A stretch of DNA of 64,000 bases from the NCBI RefSeq assembly GCF_026107375.2, contig NZ_JAPCIA010000001.1, positions 2,046,001-2,110,000 of the forward strand, written 5' to 3'. The translations under genes were made by a program, and so were the position numbers. Source of the DNA: Sphingomonas sp. BT-65. GTDB taxonomy: Bacteria; Pseudomonadota; Alphaproteobacteria; Sphingomonadales; Sphingomonadaceae. Numbering within the stretch: position 1 is the first letter of the stretch; every line of letters starts with the position of its first letter. Positions 16,736 through 24,614 of the stretch are shown piece after piece. The notes beneath the pieces were generated by a model that saw only the letters and a list, made by a program, of their open reading frames with translations, was not told the DNA's origin and searched no databases.

Positions 16736-16766
16736 TCAGGCGAACAGAATCGAGAGGGAGAGGGCG

Positions 16767-18248
16767 TTGCGTATCCATCGCAGAACCGCGGTGCTGGCCG
16801 CATTGGGAGCCAGCGTCGCGCCGCTCCTCTTCGCCGCCAGCGCCCCGGCCCAGCCGCGCCCGCAGGGAAACGCGTCCCCGCCCGCGCCCACGCAACGCCC
16901 CAACATCGTGCTGATCGTCGCGGACGACCACGGCACCGATGCGATCGGCGCCTATGGCAATCGCGTCATCAAGACCCCTAATCTCGACCAGCTTGCGGCC
17001 GAGGGCGTGCGCTTCACCAGCGCCTTCGCGACCACGGCGAGCTGCAGCCCGAGCCGCTCGGTGCTGCTCACCGGGCTGCAGGGTCATAGCAACGGCATGT
17101 ACGGCCTTGCCCAGGCGCCGTATAATTTCCAGACCTCTCCCCGCATCAAGTCGCTGCCCGCGATGCTGTCGGCCAACGGCTACCGCACTGCGATCGTCGG
17201 CAAGAACCATGTGGCGCCGGCCGGGGTCTACAAATTCGACGAGGTGCTCGAGCCGAGCGCGAAGGAGCCGTACACGGTCGGCCGCAACGCGGTGGAGATG
17301 GCCGAGCTGTCGGACCGCGTGATCGCCGCCAAGGATCCGCGGCCCTTCTTCCTCTATTTCGCGACCGACGATCCGCACCGGCTCGGCCCGCACGACGTGA
17401 CCAGGCCTAACAGCTTCGGCAATCTGCCGCAGGGCCATCCCGGCGTGACCGAGGTGACCTACGACCCGGCCAGGGTCGAGGTTCCCCGTTTCCTGCCCGA
17501 CATCCCCGAGACGCGCGGCGAGCTGGCGCAATATTATCAGGCGGTATCGCGGCTCGACCAGGGCGTCGGCAAGCTGATCGCCGAACTCAAGGCGGCGGGC
17601 AAATACGACAACACGATCATCATCTATCTCTCGGACAACGGCATCGCCTTCCCCGGCGCCAAGACCACGCTCTACGATCCCGGCATCCGCCTGCCGCTGA
17701 TCGTCAAGGCGCCGGACAATATGAAGGCCGCCCGCGTCTCCGATGCGCTGGTCTCGTGGACCGACATCACGCCGACGCTGCTCGACTATGCCGGCGTCAC
17801 GCAACCCGGCGCAAAGTTCCAGGGCGTGTCGATCCGGCAGGTGATCAAGGGCGCGCCCGAGGTGCCGGGGCGGACCGCGGTGTTTGGATCGCACAGCTTC
17901 CACGAGCTGCAGATGTACTATCCGATGCGGATGGTGCGGACGCATCAGTTCAAGCTGATCCAGAACCTCGCTTCACCGCTCGCCTTCCCCGCCGCTTCGG
18001 ACCTGTTCCATTCGAGCACCTGGCAGGCGACGCTGACGCGCAAGCTCGCCTACGGCAAGCGCTCGGTCGAGGCCTATCTGCACCGGCCGCAATATGAGCT
18101 CTACGATCTCGCCGCCGATCCCGACGAGAGCCGCAACCTCGCGGCCGATCCCAAATATGCCGCCCGGCTCGAGGAGCTGAAGGGCCGGCTGCACGGGTTC
18201 ATGCGCGAGACCAGGGATCCCTGGCTGAGCAAGCTCGACTACGAATAA
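16767..18248 (+). CDS. Formylglycine-dependent sulfatase (S1 family), exported
   Basis: A 493-residue type I sulfatase. A Sec signal peptide ends near residue 30 (SAPAQ). Metal ligands D53-D54 lie in IVADDHG, and the maturation motif C93-S-P-S-R (TTASCSPSRSVLLTG) provides the cysteine converted to formylglycine. HHXX-like and SDNG motifs follow (GKNHVAP, IYLSDNG). The C-terminal MYYPMRMVRT resembles the N-sulfoglucosamine sulfohydrolase-type subgroup, but the substrate here is unknown; a sulfated galactan is inferred from the GH110 neighbour. The start appears to be TTG at 16767 after GAGAGGGAGAGGGCG, as no ATG fits the signal peptide. It leads an operon with the esterase at 18291 (42-bp gap). 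The maturation enzyme is not in this window. Confidence 0.92.
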   Translation: MRIHRRTAVLAALGASVAPLLFAASAPAQPRPQGNASPPAPTQRPNIVLIVADDHGTDAIGAYGNRVIKTPNLDQLAAEGVRFTSAFATTASCSPSRSVLLTGLQGHSNGMYGLAQAPYNFQTSPRIKSLPAMLSANGYRTAIVGKNHVAPAGVYKFDEVLEPSAKEPYTVGRNAVEMAELSDRVIAAKDPRPFFLYFATDDPHRLGPHDVTRPNSFGNLPQGHPGVTEVTYDPARVEVPRFLPDIPETRGELAQYYQAVSRLDQGVGKLIAELKAAGKYDNTIIIYLSDNGIAFPGAKTTLYDPGIRLPLIVKAPDNMKAARVSDALVSWTDITPTLLDYAGVTQPGAKFQGVSIRQVIKGAPEVPGRTAVFGSHSFHELQMYYPMRMVRTHQFKLIQNLASPLAFPAASDLFHSSTWQATLTRKLAYGKRSVEAYLHRPQYELYDLAADPDESRNLAADPKYAARLEELKGRLHGFMRETRDPWLSKLDYE

Positions 18249-18290
18249 GCCCTCGGGTCGCACTGCGGGCACCGGAATGGAGAAGACGAG

Positions 18291-20249
18291 ATGATCGTTG
18301 GCGCACGCCGCGGGCTGGTTCTGGCCGCGCTCATTGTTCCCGCCGCCGCAGCGGCGCAAACCGCGCCGCCGCTGCTCGATCCGGTCTTCGCCGATCATAT
18401 GGTGCTGCAGCGCGGCCGCCCGATCGCCTTGCGGGGCCAGGCGCCCGCGGGCGGCACGGTGACGGCTGTCTTCGCGGGCGAGGAGAAACACGTCCGCGCC
18501 GGCAATGACGGCAAGTGGCGCGCCGAGTTCGCAGCGCGCGATGCCGCGACCGGGCTGACGCTCGAAGTGCGCGGGCCGGGTGCATCCGTGCGTGCGACCG
18601 ACGTGTCGGTGGGCGACGTGTTCCTGTGCTCGGGCCAGTCGAACATGGTGGTCCCGGTCAACCGCGCGCTCAATCCGCAACGCGAGTTCGCGCGGCCGGT
18701 CGACCGCAACATCCGCTTCCTGCGGCTCGATCAGACCGCCGCCGCCGCGCCGCAGGCCTCGATCCAGTCGCGCATGGGCTGGACCGTGCCGTCGGCGGCG
18801 ACGGTCAAGGATTTCTCGGCGGTGTGCATGTTCTTCGGCCGCGAGGTCGCGGCGGCGAAGAAGGTGCCAGTGGGGCTGGTCCATTCCGCCTGGGGCGGCT
18901 CGCAGATCGAGGCGTGGATCCCCGCCGCCGGGCTGCGGCCGATGAAGAACTTCGACCCGACGCTCGATCTTCTCGCTGCCTATGCGCGCAACCCTGCGGC
19001 CGGCTTTGCGCTGGTGGGCAAGGAATGGGAGAACTGGTGGCGCAGCTCGGTCTCGGCGAGCGACCTGCCCTGGACCAGGACGCCTGCCGCGGTGGCGGCG
19101 CTCAAGCCCGCTCCCGCCGCGCCGGGCGACTGGAAGGGCTTCGACGATCCCGAGCTGCGGCAGCATACCGGCATGGTGTGGTTCTACCGCACACTGGAGC
19201 TCAACCCCGAACAGGCGGCCAAGGCGCGACGGATCGACCTCGGCGAGGTCGGCGAGATCGGATCGGTGTGGCTCAACGGCCGGTTCCTGGGATCAAGCGG
19301 GGGCGGCGAGGCGAGCCGCTACGACGTGCCCGCGGGCATGCTCAAGCCCGGCACCAACATCATCGCGGTGAGCGGCTATAGCAGCAACCGCAACGTCGAT
19401 GCGGGGCTGCTCGGCCCGGCGAGCGCGATGGCGCTGACGATCGAGGGCGGCGCGAGCGTGCCGCTCGCCTCGGGCTGGCGCTATGCGCGCGTCGCGGACC
19501 GCCGCGCCGTGCCGCCACGCGTGCCTTGGGAGGGTCGGATGGGCATCACCGCCATCTACAATGCGATGGTGGCGCCGCTCGGGCCGCTGCCGCTGGCCGG
19601 CGTGGTCTGGTACCAGGGCGAGAGCAACGCCACGCGCGCCGACGAATACAAGCCGCTGCTCCAGGCGATGATCGCGTCGTGGCGCGCGCAGTTCCGGCCC
19701 GACCTGCCTTTCGTCATCGTACAGCTCGCCAATTTCGGCGAGCTTTCGGCGGCCGCCGGCGAAGACGGCTGGGCGCGGGTGCGCGAGGCGCAGCGGGAGA
19801 TCGCCGAGACGGATCCGCACACCGCGCTCGCGGTAACGATCGACGTCGGCGAGAAATACGACATCCATCCGCCCAACAAGGCGGTGGTCGCGGCGCGCGC
19901 CTTCCAGGCGGCGCGCGCGGCGGTCTATGGCGAGAAGCTCGCGCCCTCGGGGCCCCGGCCGGTCGCGGCAAAGCTCGCTGGGGGTCAGATCACGGTCTCT
20001 TTCCGTGACGTTTCGGGCGCGCTGATGGCCGCCTCGGCCAATCGCCCGTTCCCGTTCATGGTATGCGCCAGCAAGACGCAGTGCAGCTATGCCGATGCCC
20101 GGCTCGACGGCAATTCGGTGGTGGTCGACGTGCCCGCGGGCGTGGAGCCGGCGTGGGTGCGCTATTGCTGGGGCCAGTCGCCGATCTGCAACCTGTTCGA
20201 TACCGCCCAGGCCCCGGCCGGGCCGTTCGAACTCAAGGTCGCGCGGTAG
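18291..20249 (+). CDS. Sialate O-acetylesterase-like SGNH esterase with jelly-roll insert (paralog 1)
   Basis: A 652-residue exported carbohydrate esterase of the SASA/DUF303 type. After a signal peptide (to about residue 23) comes an N-terminal beta-domain (DPVFADHMVLQRGRPIALRG). The nucleophile is S117 in LCSGQSNM, the second block is WYQGESN (441-446), and the acid/base pair is D524 and H526 (YDIHPPNK). Between them (about 295-400) is a galactose-binding-like insert, GMVWFYRTLEL to VWLNGRFLGSSGGG, as in family members with a GH2-type jelly roll. The expected activity is removal of acetyl groups from a glycan. All catalytic residues are intact, in contrast to the paralog at 22345. It lies downstream of, and probably cotranscribed with, the sulfatase. 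Confidence 0.88.
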   Translation: MIVGARRGLVLAALIVPAAAAAQTAPPLLDPVFADHMVLQRGRPIALRGQAPAGGTVTAVFAGEEKHVRAGNDGKWRAEFAARDAATGLTLEVRGPGASVRATDVSVGDVFLCSGQSNMVVPVNRALNPQREFARPVDRNIRFLRLDQTAAAAPQASIQSRMGWTVPSAATVKDFSAVCMFFGREVAAAKKVPVGLVHSAWGGSQIEAWIPAAGLRPMKNFDPTLDLLAAYARNPAAGFALVGKEWENWWRSSVSASDLPWTRTPAAVAALKPAPAAPGDWKGFDDPELRQHTGMVWFYRTLELNPEQAAKARRIDLGEVGEIGSVWLNGRFLGSSGGGEASRYDVPAGMLKPGTNIIAVSGYSSNRNVDAGLLGPASAMALTIEGGASVPLASGWRYARVADRRAVPPRVPWEGRMGITAIYNAMVAPLGPLPLAGVVWYQGESNATRADEYKPLLQAMIASWRAQFRPDLPFVIVQLANFGELSAAAGEDGWARVREAQREIAETDPHTALAVTIDVGEKYDIHPPNKAVVAARAFQAARAAVYGEKLAPSGPRPVAAKLAGGQITVSFRDVSGALMAASANRPFPFMVCASKTQCSYADARLDGNSVVVDVPAGVEPAWVRYCWGQSPICNLFDTAQAPAGPFELKVAR

Positions 20250-20257
20250 CTGGCGCG

Positions 20258-21976
20258 CTAGGCGCGCGGTAGCGCGCGTAGCTGCGGGTCGAGCGCGGCG
20301 AGGCGCGCCGCCAGCTCGGGCGGCGCGATCGCCCCGACGATGCGCGGCGAGAGCTGCCGCCACTCGCCCCCGCCCGCCCGCGCGACGTTGGGCAAGAGCG
20401 GCTCGACCAGCCGGGCGGTGAGCGGATCGCGGCTGAGCGCGTCGAACGACGCATCGATCGAGCGCGGCTGGCTCGCCGGCACCGGCAAGGTCGCGCGCCA
20501 GTCGCCCCAAGGACTGTGGTTCACGCCCACCGGCACCTTGGCCTCGAGATAATGTTCGAGGCGATCGCGGCGGAGATAGGCGTCGCCCGGCAGGAACGCG
20601 TCGTCGAGCCGGTGCCGCCACCCTATCAGCTCCGCCTCAAGACCTTCGCGAACACGCGCGTACGCCGGATCGGCGACGCGGTTGCGCTTCTGGAACGGAT
20701 CCTCGCGATGGTCGTAGAGCAGCCACGGGCCGTGGATCGAGCGGACATAGGTGTGGCGATCGGTGCGCACCCCGCGATAGGCGTCGATCCCATCCATCCG
20801 CGCGTCCCACACCGGCACCGGCATGCAGAGATAGGCGCTGGTCGCGGCATCGGGCATCGCCTCGCCGCGCAGCAGCGGGGAATAGTCCTTGCCGGCAACG
20901 CTCGCCGGGACTTCCAGCCCGGCGAGGCCGAGCAGCGTCGGCATGATGTCCGGCATGTTGATCGGCACGCGCGGCGTGGCAGCGCGGCGGCCGAGCAACG
21001 CCGGGTAGCGGACCAGCAGCGGGATCGCGACGGACTCCTCCCAAGGCGCGAGCTTGCGCAACAGCCCCTGCGACCAGGCCATCTCACCATGGTCGGCCAT
21101 GAACAGCACGATCGTGTCGTCGGCGATGCCGAGCCGGTCGAGCGCGCCGGTCAGGTCGCGGAAGCAATCGTCGAGCAGCGCGCAGGCGGCGTAATAGTTG
21201 CGCAGTTCCTCGGTCGCATCGTCGCGGCGGTCGGGCGGCACGTTGGGACGGAGATCGATCGTGCGGTCGCGGTAGAGCGCCGCATATGGCTCGGGCGCCA
21301 TGTACGGGAAATGCGGCGGCCCCCAGGAGAGCGCGAGGAAGAACGGATCGTCGCTCGCGGCGCGGCTCTCGATGAAGCCGATCGCGTCCTTGGTCTGCGC
21401 GATCGCATCATAGCCCGGCCAGTAGCGCGGTGTGGGATCGTCGCCGTCGAAATAGAGCGAGTGCGCGTAGTTGTGCGTGGATTCGCAGGCCTTCCAATAA
21501 TCGAAGCCGAAGCGCTTCGCCCGCGGGACCGGCTGGAGGCGGCGCTCCCAGCGGCCTTCCGGGCTGCCATGGAGATGCCATTTGCCGATATAGCCGGTGC
21601 GATACCCGGCCCGGGCGAAGGCCTCGCCCAGTGTCGTCCCCTTGGGCTCAAGCGGAACGTCGTTGATGTAGACCCCGTGCTGGAGCGGATATTGCCCAGT
21701 GAGCAGGCTCGCTCGCGCTGGGCAGCAGACCGGCGTCCCTGCGGTCGCATTGGGAAAGGAACAGGCTTCGCGCGCGAAGGCGTCGAACGCCGGGGTGCGG
21801 GCGTTGCGGTCGCCGGCATGGCCGAACGCCTGGGCGCGCCACTCGTCGGCGATGACCAGCAGCACATTGGGCCGGCGGCGCTGCGAGGGCGAAGCCGCGT
21901 CCGCGCCGGAAGGGAAAAAACCGGCGCCGGACGCGGCAGCCGCGCCGAGAAACTCCCTGCGGCTATAGCCGGACAT
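20258..21976 (-). CDS. Formylglycine-dependent sulfatase, Tat-exported
   Basis: A 572-residue type I sulfatase. A twin-arginine signal (SRREFLGAAAASG) suggests folded export. The metal site begins with D44-E45 (IADEW). The maturation motif is C84-C85-P-A-R (PVCCPARASLLTG), which keeps C-x-P-x-R with a second cysteine at the x position. IGKWHLHG and FMADHGEM supply further active-site residues. About 110 residues at the C-terminus lie beyond the usual core. It converges on the esterase at 18291 with only an 8-bp gap, and its start is 10 bp from the EF-hand stop, so it belongs to the minus-strand unit 24402-20258. The substrate is unknown; a second sulfate position on the same glycan is likely. 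Confidence 0.92.
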   Translation of the reverse strand: MSGYSRREFLGAAAASGAGFFPSGADAASPSQRRRPNVLLVIADEWRAQAFGHAGDRNARTPAFDAFAREACSFPNATAGTPVCCPARASLLTGQYPLQHGVYINDVPLEPKGTTLGEAFARAGYRTGYIGKWHLHGSPEGRWERRLQPVPRAKRFGFDYWKACESTHNYAHSLYFDGDDPTPRYWPGYDAIAQTKDAIGFIESRAASDDPFFLALSWGPPHFPYMAPEPYAALYRDRTIDLRPNVPPDRRDDATEELRNYYAACALLDDCFRDLTGALDRLGIADDTIVLFMADHGEMAWSQGLLRKLAPWEESVAIPLLVRYPALLGRRAATPRVPINMPDIMPTLLGLAGLEVPASVAGKDYSPLLRGEAMPDAATSAYLCMPVPVWDARMDGIDAYRGVRTDRHTYVRSIHGPWLLYDHREDPFQKRNRVADPAYARVREGLEAELIGWRHRLDDAFLPGDAYLRRDRLEHYLEAKVPVGVNHSPWGDWRATLPVPASQPRSIDASFDALSRDPLTARLVEPLLPNVARAGGGEWRQLSPRIVGAIAPPELAARLAALDPQLRALPRA

Positions 21977-21985
21977 CGCGGTGGA

Positions 21986-22345
21986 TCATTCGTCCGGGGT
22001 TTTCTGCGCCCCGGCGCCCTTGGCAGCCTGAGCCTCATCGCGCGTCAGCACCTTGTCGCCATTGGCGTCCAGCTTGGTGAAGCGCGCGGTGATGAACGCG
22101 TCGATCTCCGCCGGGCTGGCCGATCCATCCTTGTCCGCGTCGAGCGTAGCGAACAGCCGCGCGGGGTCTCCGCCGGCGCCGGCGCGCGCCTGTTTCCACT
22201 CGTCGAGCGAGAGGCTGCCATCCTTGTTGGCGTCGGCCGCGAGCAGGCGTTCCTTGCGCGCGGAGACGAAGCGCTCGAGCGTCATGCCGCCCGCCTGCGG
22301 CGCGGCCGCGGCGAGCATCGGGCTGAGGGCGAGAAGCAGCAGCAT
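21986..22345 (-). CDS. Small exported EF-hand protein
   Basis: A 119-residue protein with a short signal peptide (LLLLALSPMLAAAAP). Three EF-hand-like calcium loops are readable: DANKDGSLSLDE, DADKDGSASPAE and the weaker DANGDKVLTRDE. It is translated from an ATG at 22345 that overlaps the esterase stop by one base (TGATG), so expression is tightly linked to the esterase upstream and the sulfatase downstream. The role is unknown. Sulfatases and beta-helix glycosidases often bind calcium, so a periplasmic calcium buffer or enzyme partner is conceivable (inference). A similar EF-hand protein lies at 32551-32979. Confidence 0.85.
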   Translation of the reverse strand: MLLLLALSPMLAAAAPQAGGMTLERFVSARKERLLAADANKDGSLSLDEWKQARAGAGGDPARLFATLDADKDGSASPAEIDAFITARFTKLDANGDKVLTRDEAQAAKGAGAQKTPDE

Positions 22346-24402
22346 CAGTGGGTTCCTTTCGGGGCAGTGATCTTGAGCTCGAACGGGCCGGCCGGCTCCT
22401 GCGCCGCAGCGGAATCGAACAGGTTGCAGACCGGCACACGGCTCCAGCAATAGCGCACCATCACCGGCTGGACGCCGCCGGGCAGGTCGATCACCACGCT
22501 GCTGCCCGCGATCTTCGCGTCGGCGAACAAACAGCTCTTGCCGTCCGCGGCGCAGATCATGAAGGGATAGGGCCGTCCCGCGGCGGCGGCGAGCAGCTTG
22601 CCCGACACGCCGGTGAACGGGATCACCACGGTGTTGCCCGCCAGCTCGGCCTTGAGCGGAACGGGGCCCGAGGGCGTGACATCCTCGCCATAGACCGCCT
22701 TGCGCGCCGCCTGCCAGGCACGCGCGCCGATCGCCTTCTTCTGCGCGGGATGGGGATCGAAGCGGTCGTCCGTGTCGAAGGTGACGACCAGCGCGGTGTG
22801 CGGGTCCTCCAGCGTCACCTGCCGCTGCGCCTCGCGGATGCGCGACCAGCTGTCGTCCTCGGCTTCGGAGGTCATCTTCCCGACGCCGGTGAGCTGGACG
22901 ATGACGAACGGGAGCTCGGGCGTCTTGAACTGCCCGCGCCACTCGGAGATCATCGTCTTGAGCAATGTCTTGTATTCGCCCGCGCGGATCGCGTTGCTCC
23001 CGCCCTGGTCCCACACCACGCCGGCGAGCGGCAGCGGCCCGAGCGGCGCGATCATCGCATTGTAGATGCTGGTATAGCCGACGCGCCCTTCCCAGGGCAG
23101 GCGCGGCGGCGACCCGCGCCGCTCGCTGCGCGCATAACGCCATTCGCTATCGAGCGGCAGCGGCTCGGCACCTTCGACATTCAGCCGCATCGCACCGGCC
23201 GGGCCGAGCAGGCCGGCGCGGACGTTGGAATTGCTGTTATAGGCGGCGATCGCGATCACGTTCGCGCCGGGCTTCAGCACGCCCGTGGGAAGCGCGTAGC
23301 TGCCCTTCTCGTCGCCCGCGCTCGAACCGCCCGCGCTCGCGCCCACAAACTTGCCGTTGATCCACACCGAGGCGATCTCGCCGATCGTGCCGAAGCCGAT
23401 GCGGTGCGCCTTGGCGACCTGGTCGGGCGTCAAGTCGAGCGTGCGGTAGAACCACACCATCCCGACATGGCGCTTCATCGCCGGATCGGGAAAGCCCTTC
23501 CAGTCCTCGAGCCCCGGCGGCACCGCGGGAAGCGTCTCGACCTGCACGGCTGGGCGCTGCCAGGGCCGCTCGTTCGGCGTGCGCTGGAGCCACCACGCCT
23601 CCCATTGCTTTCCGGCCATCGCATAGCCCTCGGCCGGGTTGCGGATGAAGGTCTCGAGCGTGGTGAGCTCGGTCTCGAAGCCGCCGACCTTGCGCAGCCC
23701 CTCGGCGCCGATCCAGGTCTCGATATGCGTGCCGCCCCAGGCCGAGAAGACGAGGCCGACCGGCACCTTCTTCTCGATCGTGACGTTGCGGCCGAAGAAC
23801 ATGCACACGGCGGAGAAATTCTCGACCGTCTTGACCGTCGCCACCGCCCAGGCCGCGCCCTTGGGCGTGACTGCCTGTGGCGCGGCGGCGCTGGTCAGCG
23901 GTACGTCGAACAGGCGAATATTCCTGTCCTCGGGCCGGTTGAGCTCGCGCATCGGGTTGAGCGCGCGATACATCGGATGGACCATGTTCGACTGGCCCGA
24001 GCACAGGAACACATCGCCGATCGACAGGTCATCGGCCGATCCGCTCTGCCCGCCTTCCTCGCGCACCTCGAGCTTGAGCCCCTTGCCGGTGGCGCGGGCC
24101 GGGAATTGGGCTCGCCATTTGCCGTCGGTACCGGCGCGCACGGTCTGCGCCGTCCCGTCAAACGTAACGCTGACCGACGCGCCCGGGCGCGCCCAACCCC
24201 AGAAGGGGATCGGCTTGTTGCGCTGGAGCACCGCATGGCTCTGGAAGAGCGGATGGATCAGCGGCGTCTGCTGCGCATCCTGCGCGGCGGGTTTCGCCTG
24301 CTGCTGCGCATTCGCTGCCTGCGGCATCGCGCAAACGGCGCTCGCGCAGGCGAGGAGATGCCAAAGCGCCTTGGTCCGTTTCGGCACAAACTGGATTTGC
24401 AT
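22345..24402 (-). CDS. Sialate O-acetylesterase-like SGNH protein with altered motif (paralog 2)
   Basis: A 685-residue paralog of the 18291 esterase with the same order of parts: signal peptide (to about residue 33), N-terminal beta-domain, S138 in LCSGQSNM, jelly-roll insert (GMVWFYRTLDL to VWINGKFVGAS) and the acid/base block FDPHPAQK. The conserved WYQGESN block reads WDQGGSN here (465-470), replacing the aromatic residue and the glutamate. That glutamate is normally invariant in the family, so activity may be altered or lost. The ATG at 24402 follows GGGAGGGATGCG. It leads a minus-strand unit with the EF-hand protein and Tat sulfatase, and element copy e lies 33 bp upstream. Confidence 0.87.
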   Translation of the reverse strand: MQIQFVPKRTKALWHLLACASAVCAMPQAANAQQQAKPAAQDAQQTPLIHPLFQSHAVLQRNKPIPFWGWARPGASVSVTFDGTAQTVRAGTDGKWRAQFPARATGKGLKLEVREEGGQSGSADDLSIGDVFLCSGQSNMVHPMYRALNPMRELNRPEDRNIRLFDVPLTSAAAPQAVTPKGAAWAVATVKTVENFSAVCMFFGRNVTIEKKVPVGLVFSAWGGTHIETWIGAEGLRKVGGFETELTTLETFIRNPAEGYAMAGKQWEAWWLQRTPNERPWQRPAVQVETLPAVPPGLEDWKGFPDPAMKRHVGMVWFYRTLDLTPDQVAKAHRIGFGTIGEIASVWINGKFVGASAGGSSAGDEKGSYALPTGVLKPGANVIAIAAYNSNSNVRAGLLGPAGAMRLNVEGAEPLPLDSEWRYARSERRGSPPRLPWEGRVGYTSIYNAMIAPLGPLPLAGVVWDQGGSNAIRAGEYKTLLKTMISEWRGQFKTPELPFVIVQLTGVGKMTSEAEDDSWSRIREAQRQVTLEDPHTALVVTFDTDDRFDPHPAQKKAIGARAWQAARKAVYGEDVTPSGPVPLKAELAGNTVVIPFTGVSGKLLAAAAGRPYPFMICAADGKSCLFADAKIAGSSVVIDLPGGVQPVMVRYCWSRVPVCNLFDSAAAQEPAGPFELKITAPKGTH

Positions 24403-24434
24403 CGCATCCCTCCCGGCCAATATTTGGCGGCGAT

Positions 24435-24450
24435 TTAAATACGATTTATT
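24435..24450 (-). promoter_or_regulatory. Locus-wide AT-rich element, copy e (toward esterase/sulfatase unit)
   Basis: Read toward the gene: AATAAATCGTATTTAA. With 13 further bases it matches the region around copy d at 28 of 29 positions. Confidence 0.65.
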
Positions 24451-24555
24451 TTGGCGTCAATCGTGCCGATTCACCCGCACCCACGCGACGCTCATCAGCA
24501 CCCCAATGGTCCACGCCGCATCGCTCTCTTCATAGGGCGACCCGTATAAGGGTGA

Positions 24556-24561
24556 TTGACA
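24556..24561 (+). promoter_or_regulatory. Putative -35 hexamer TTGACA
   Basis: A perfect TTGACA located 18 bp before the AATAAA that begins element copy f, upstream of the TonB receptor gene. The layout copies the one at 2210. Confidence 0.4.
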
Positions 24562-24579
24562 GCGGCTCCAAATCGTCTG

Positions 24580-24595
24580 AATAAAGCATATAAAT
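24580..24595 (+). promoter_or_regulatory. Locus-wide AT-rich element, copy f (toward TonB receptor)
   Basis: AATAAAGCATATAAAT, identical to copy a2, 19 bp before the ATG at 24615. Confidence 0.65.
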
Positions 24596-24614
24596 AAGGC
24601 GGGAGAGGTTGGCT

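Noticed and set aside
20250..20300. Possible terminator between convergent esterase and sulfatase
   Set aside because: GCGCG-rich inverted pieces are short and imperfect and lie mostly inside the sulfatase coding end; no T-tract.
22348..24438. 696-residue + strand frame opposite the second esterase
   Set aside because: Antisense shadow; Arg/His-rich, no domain.
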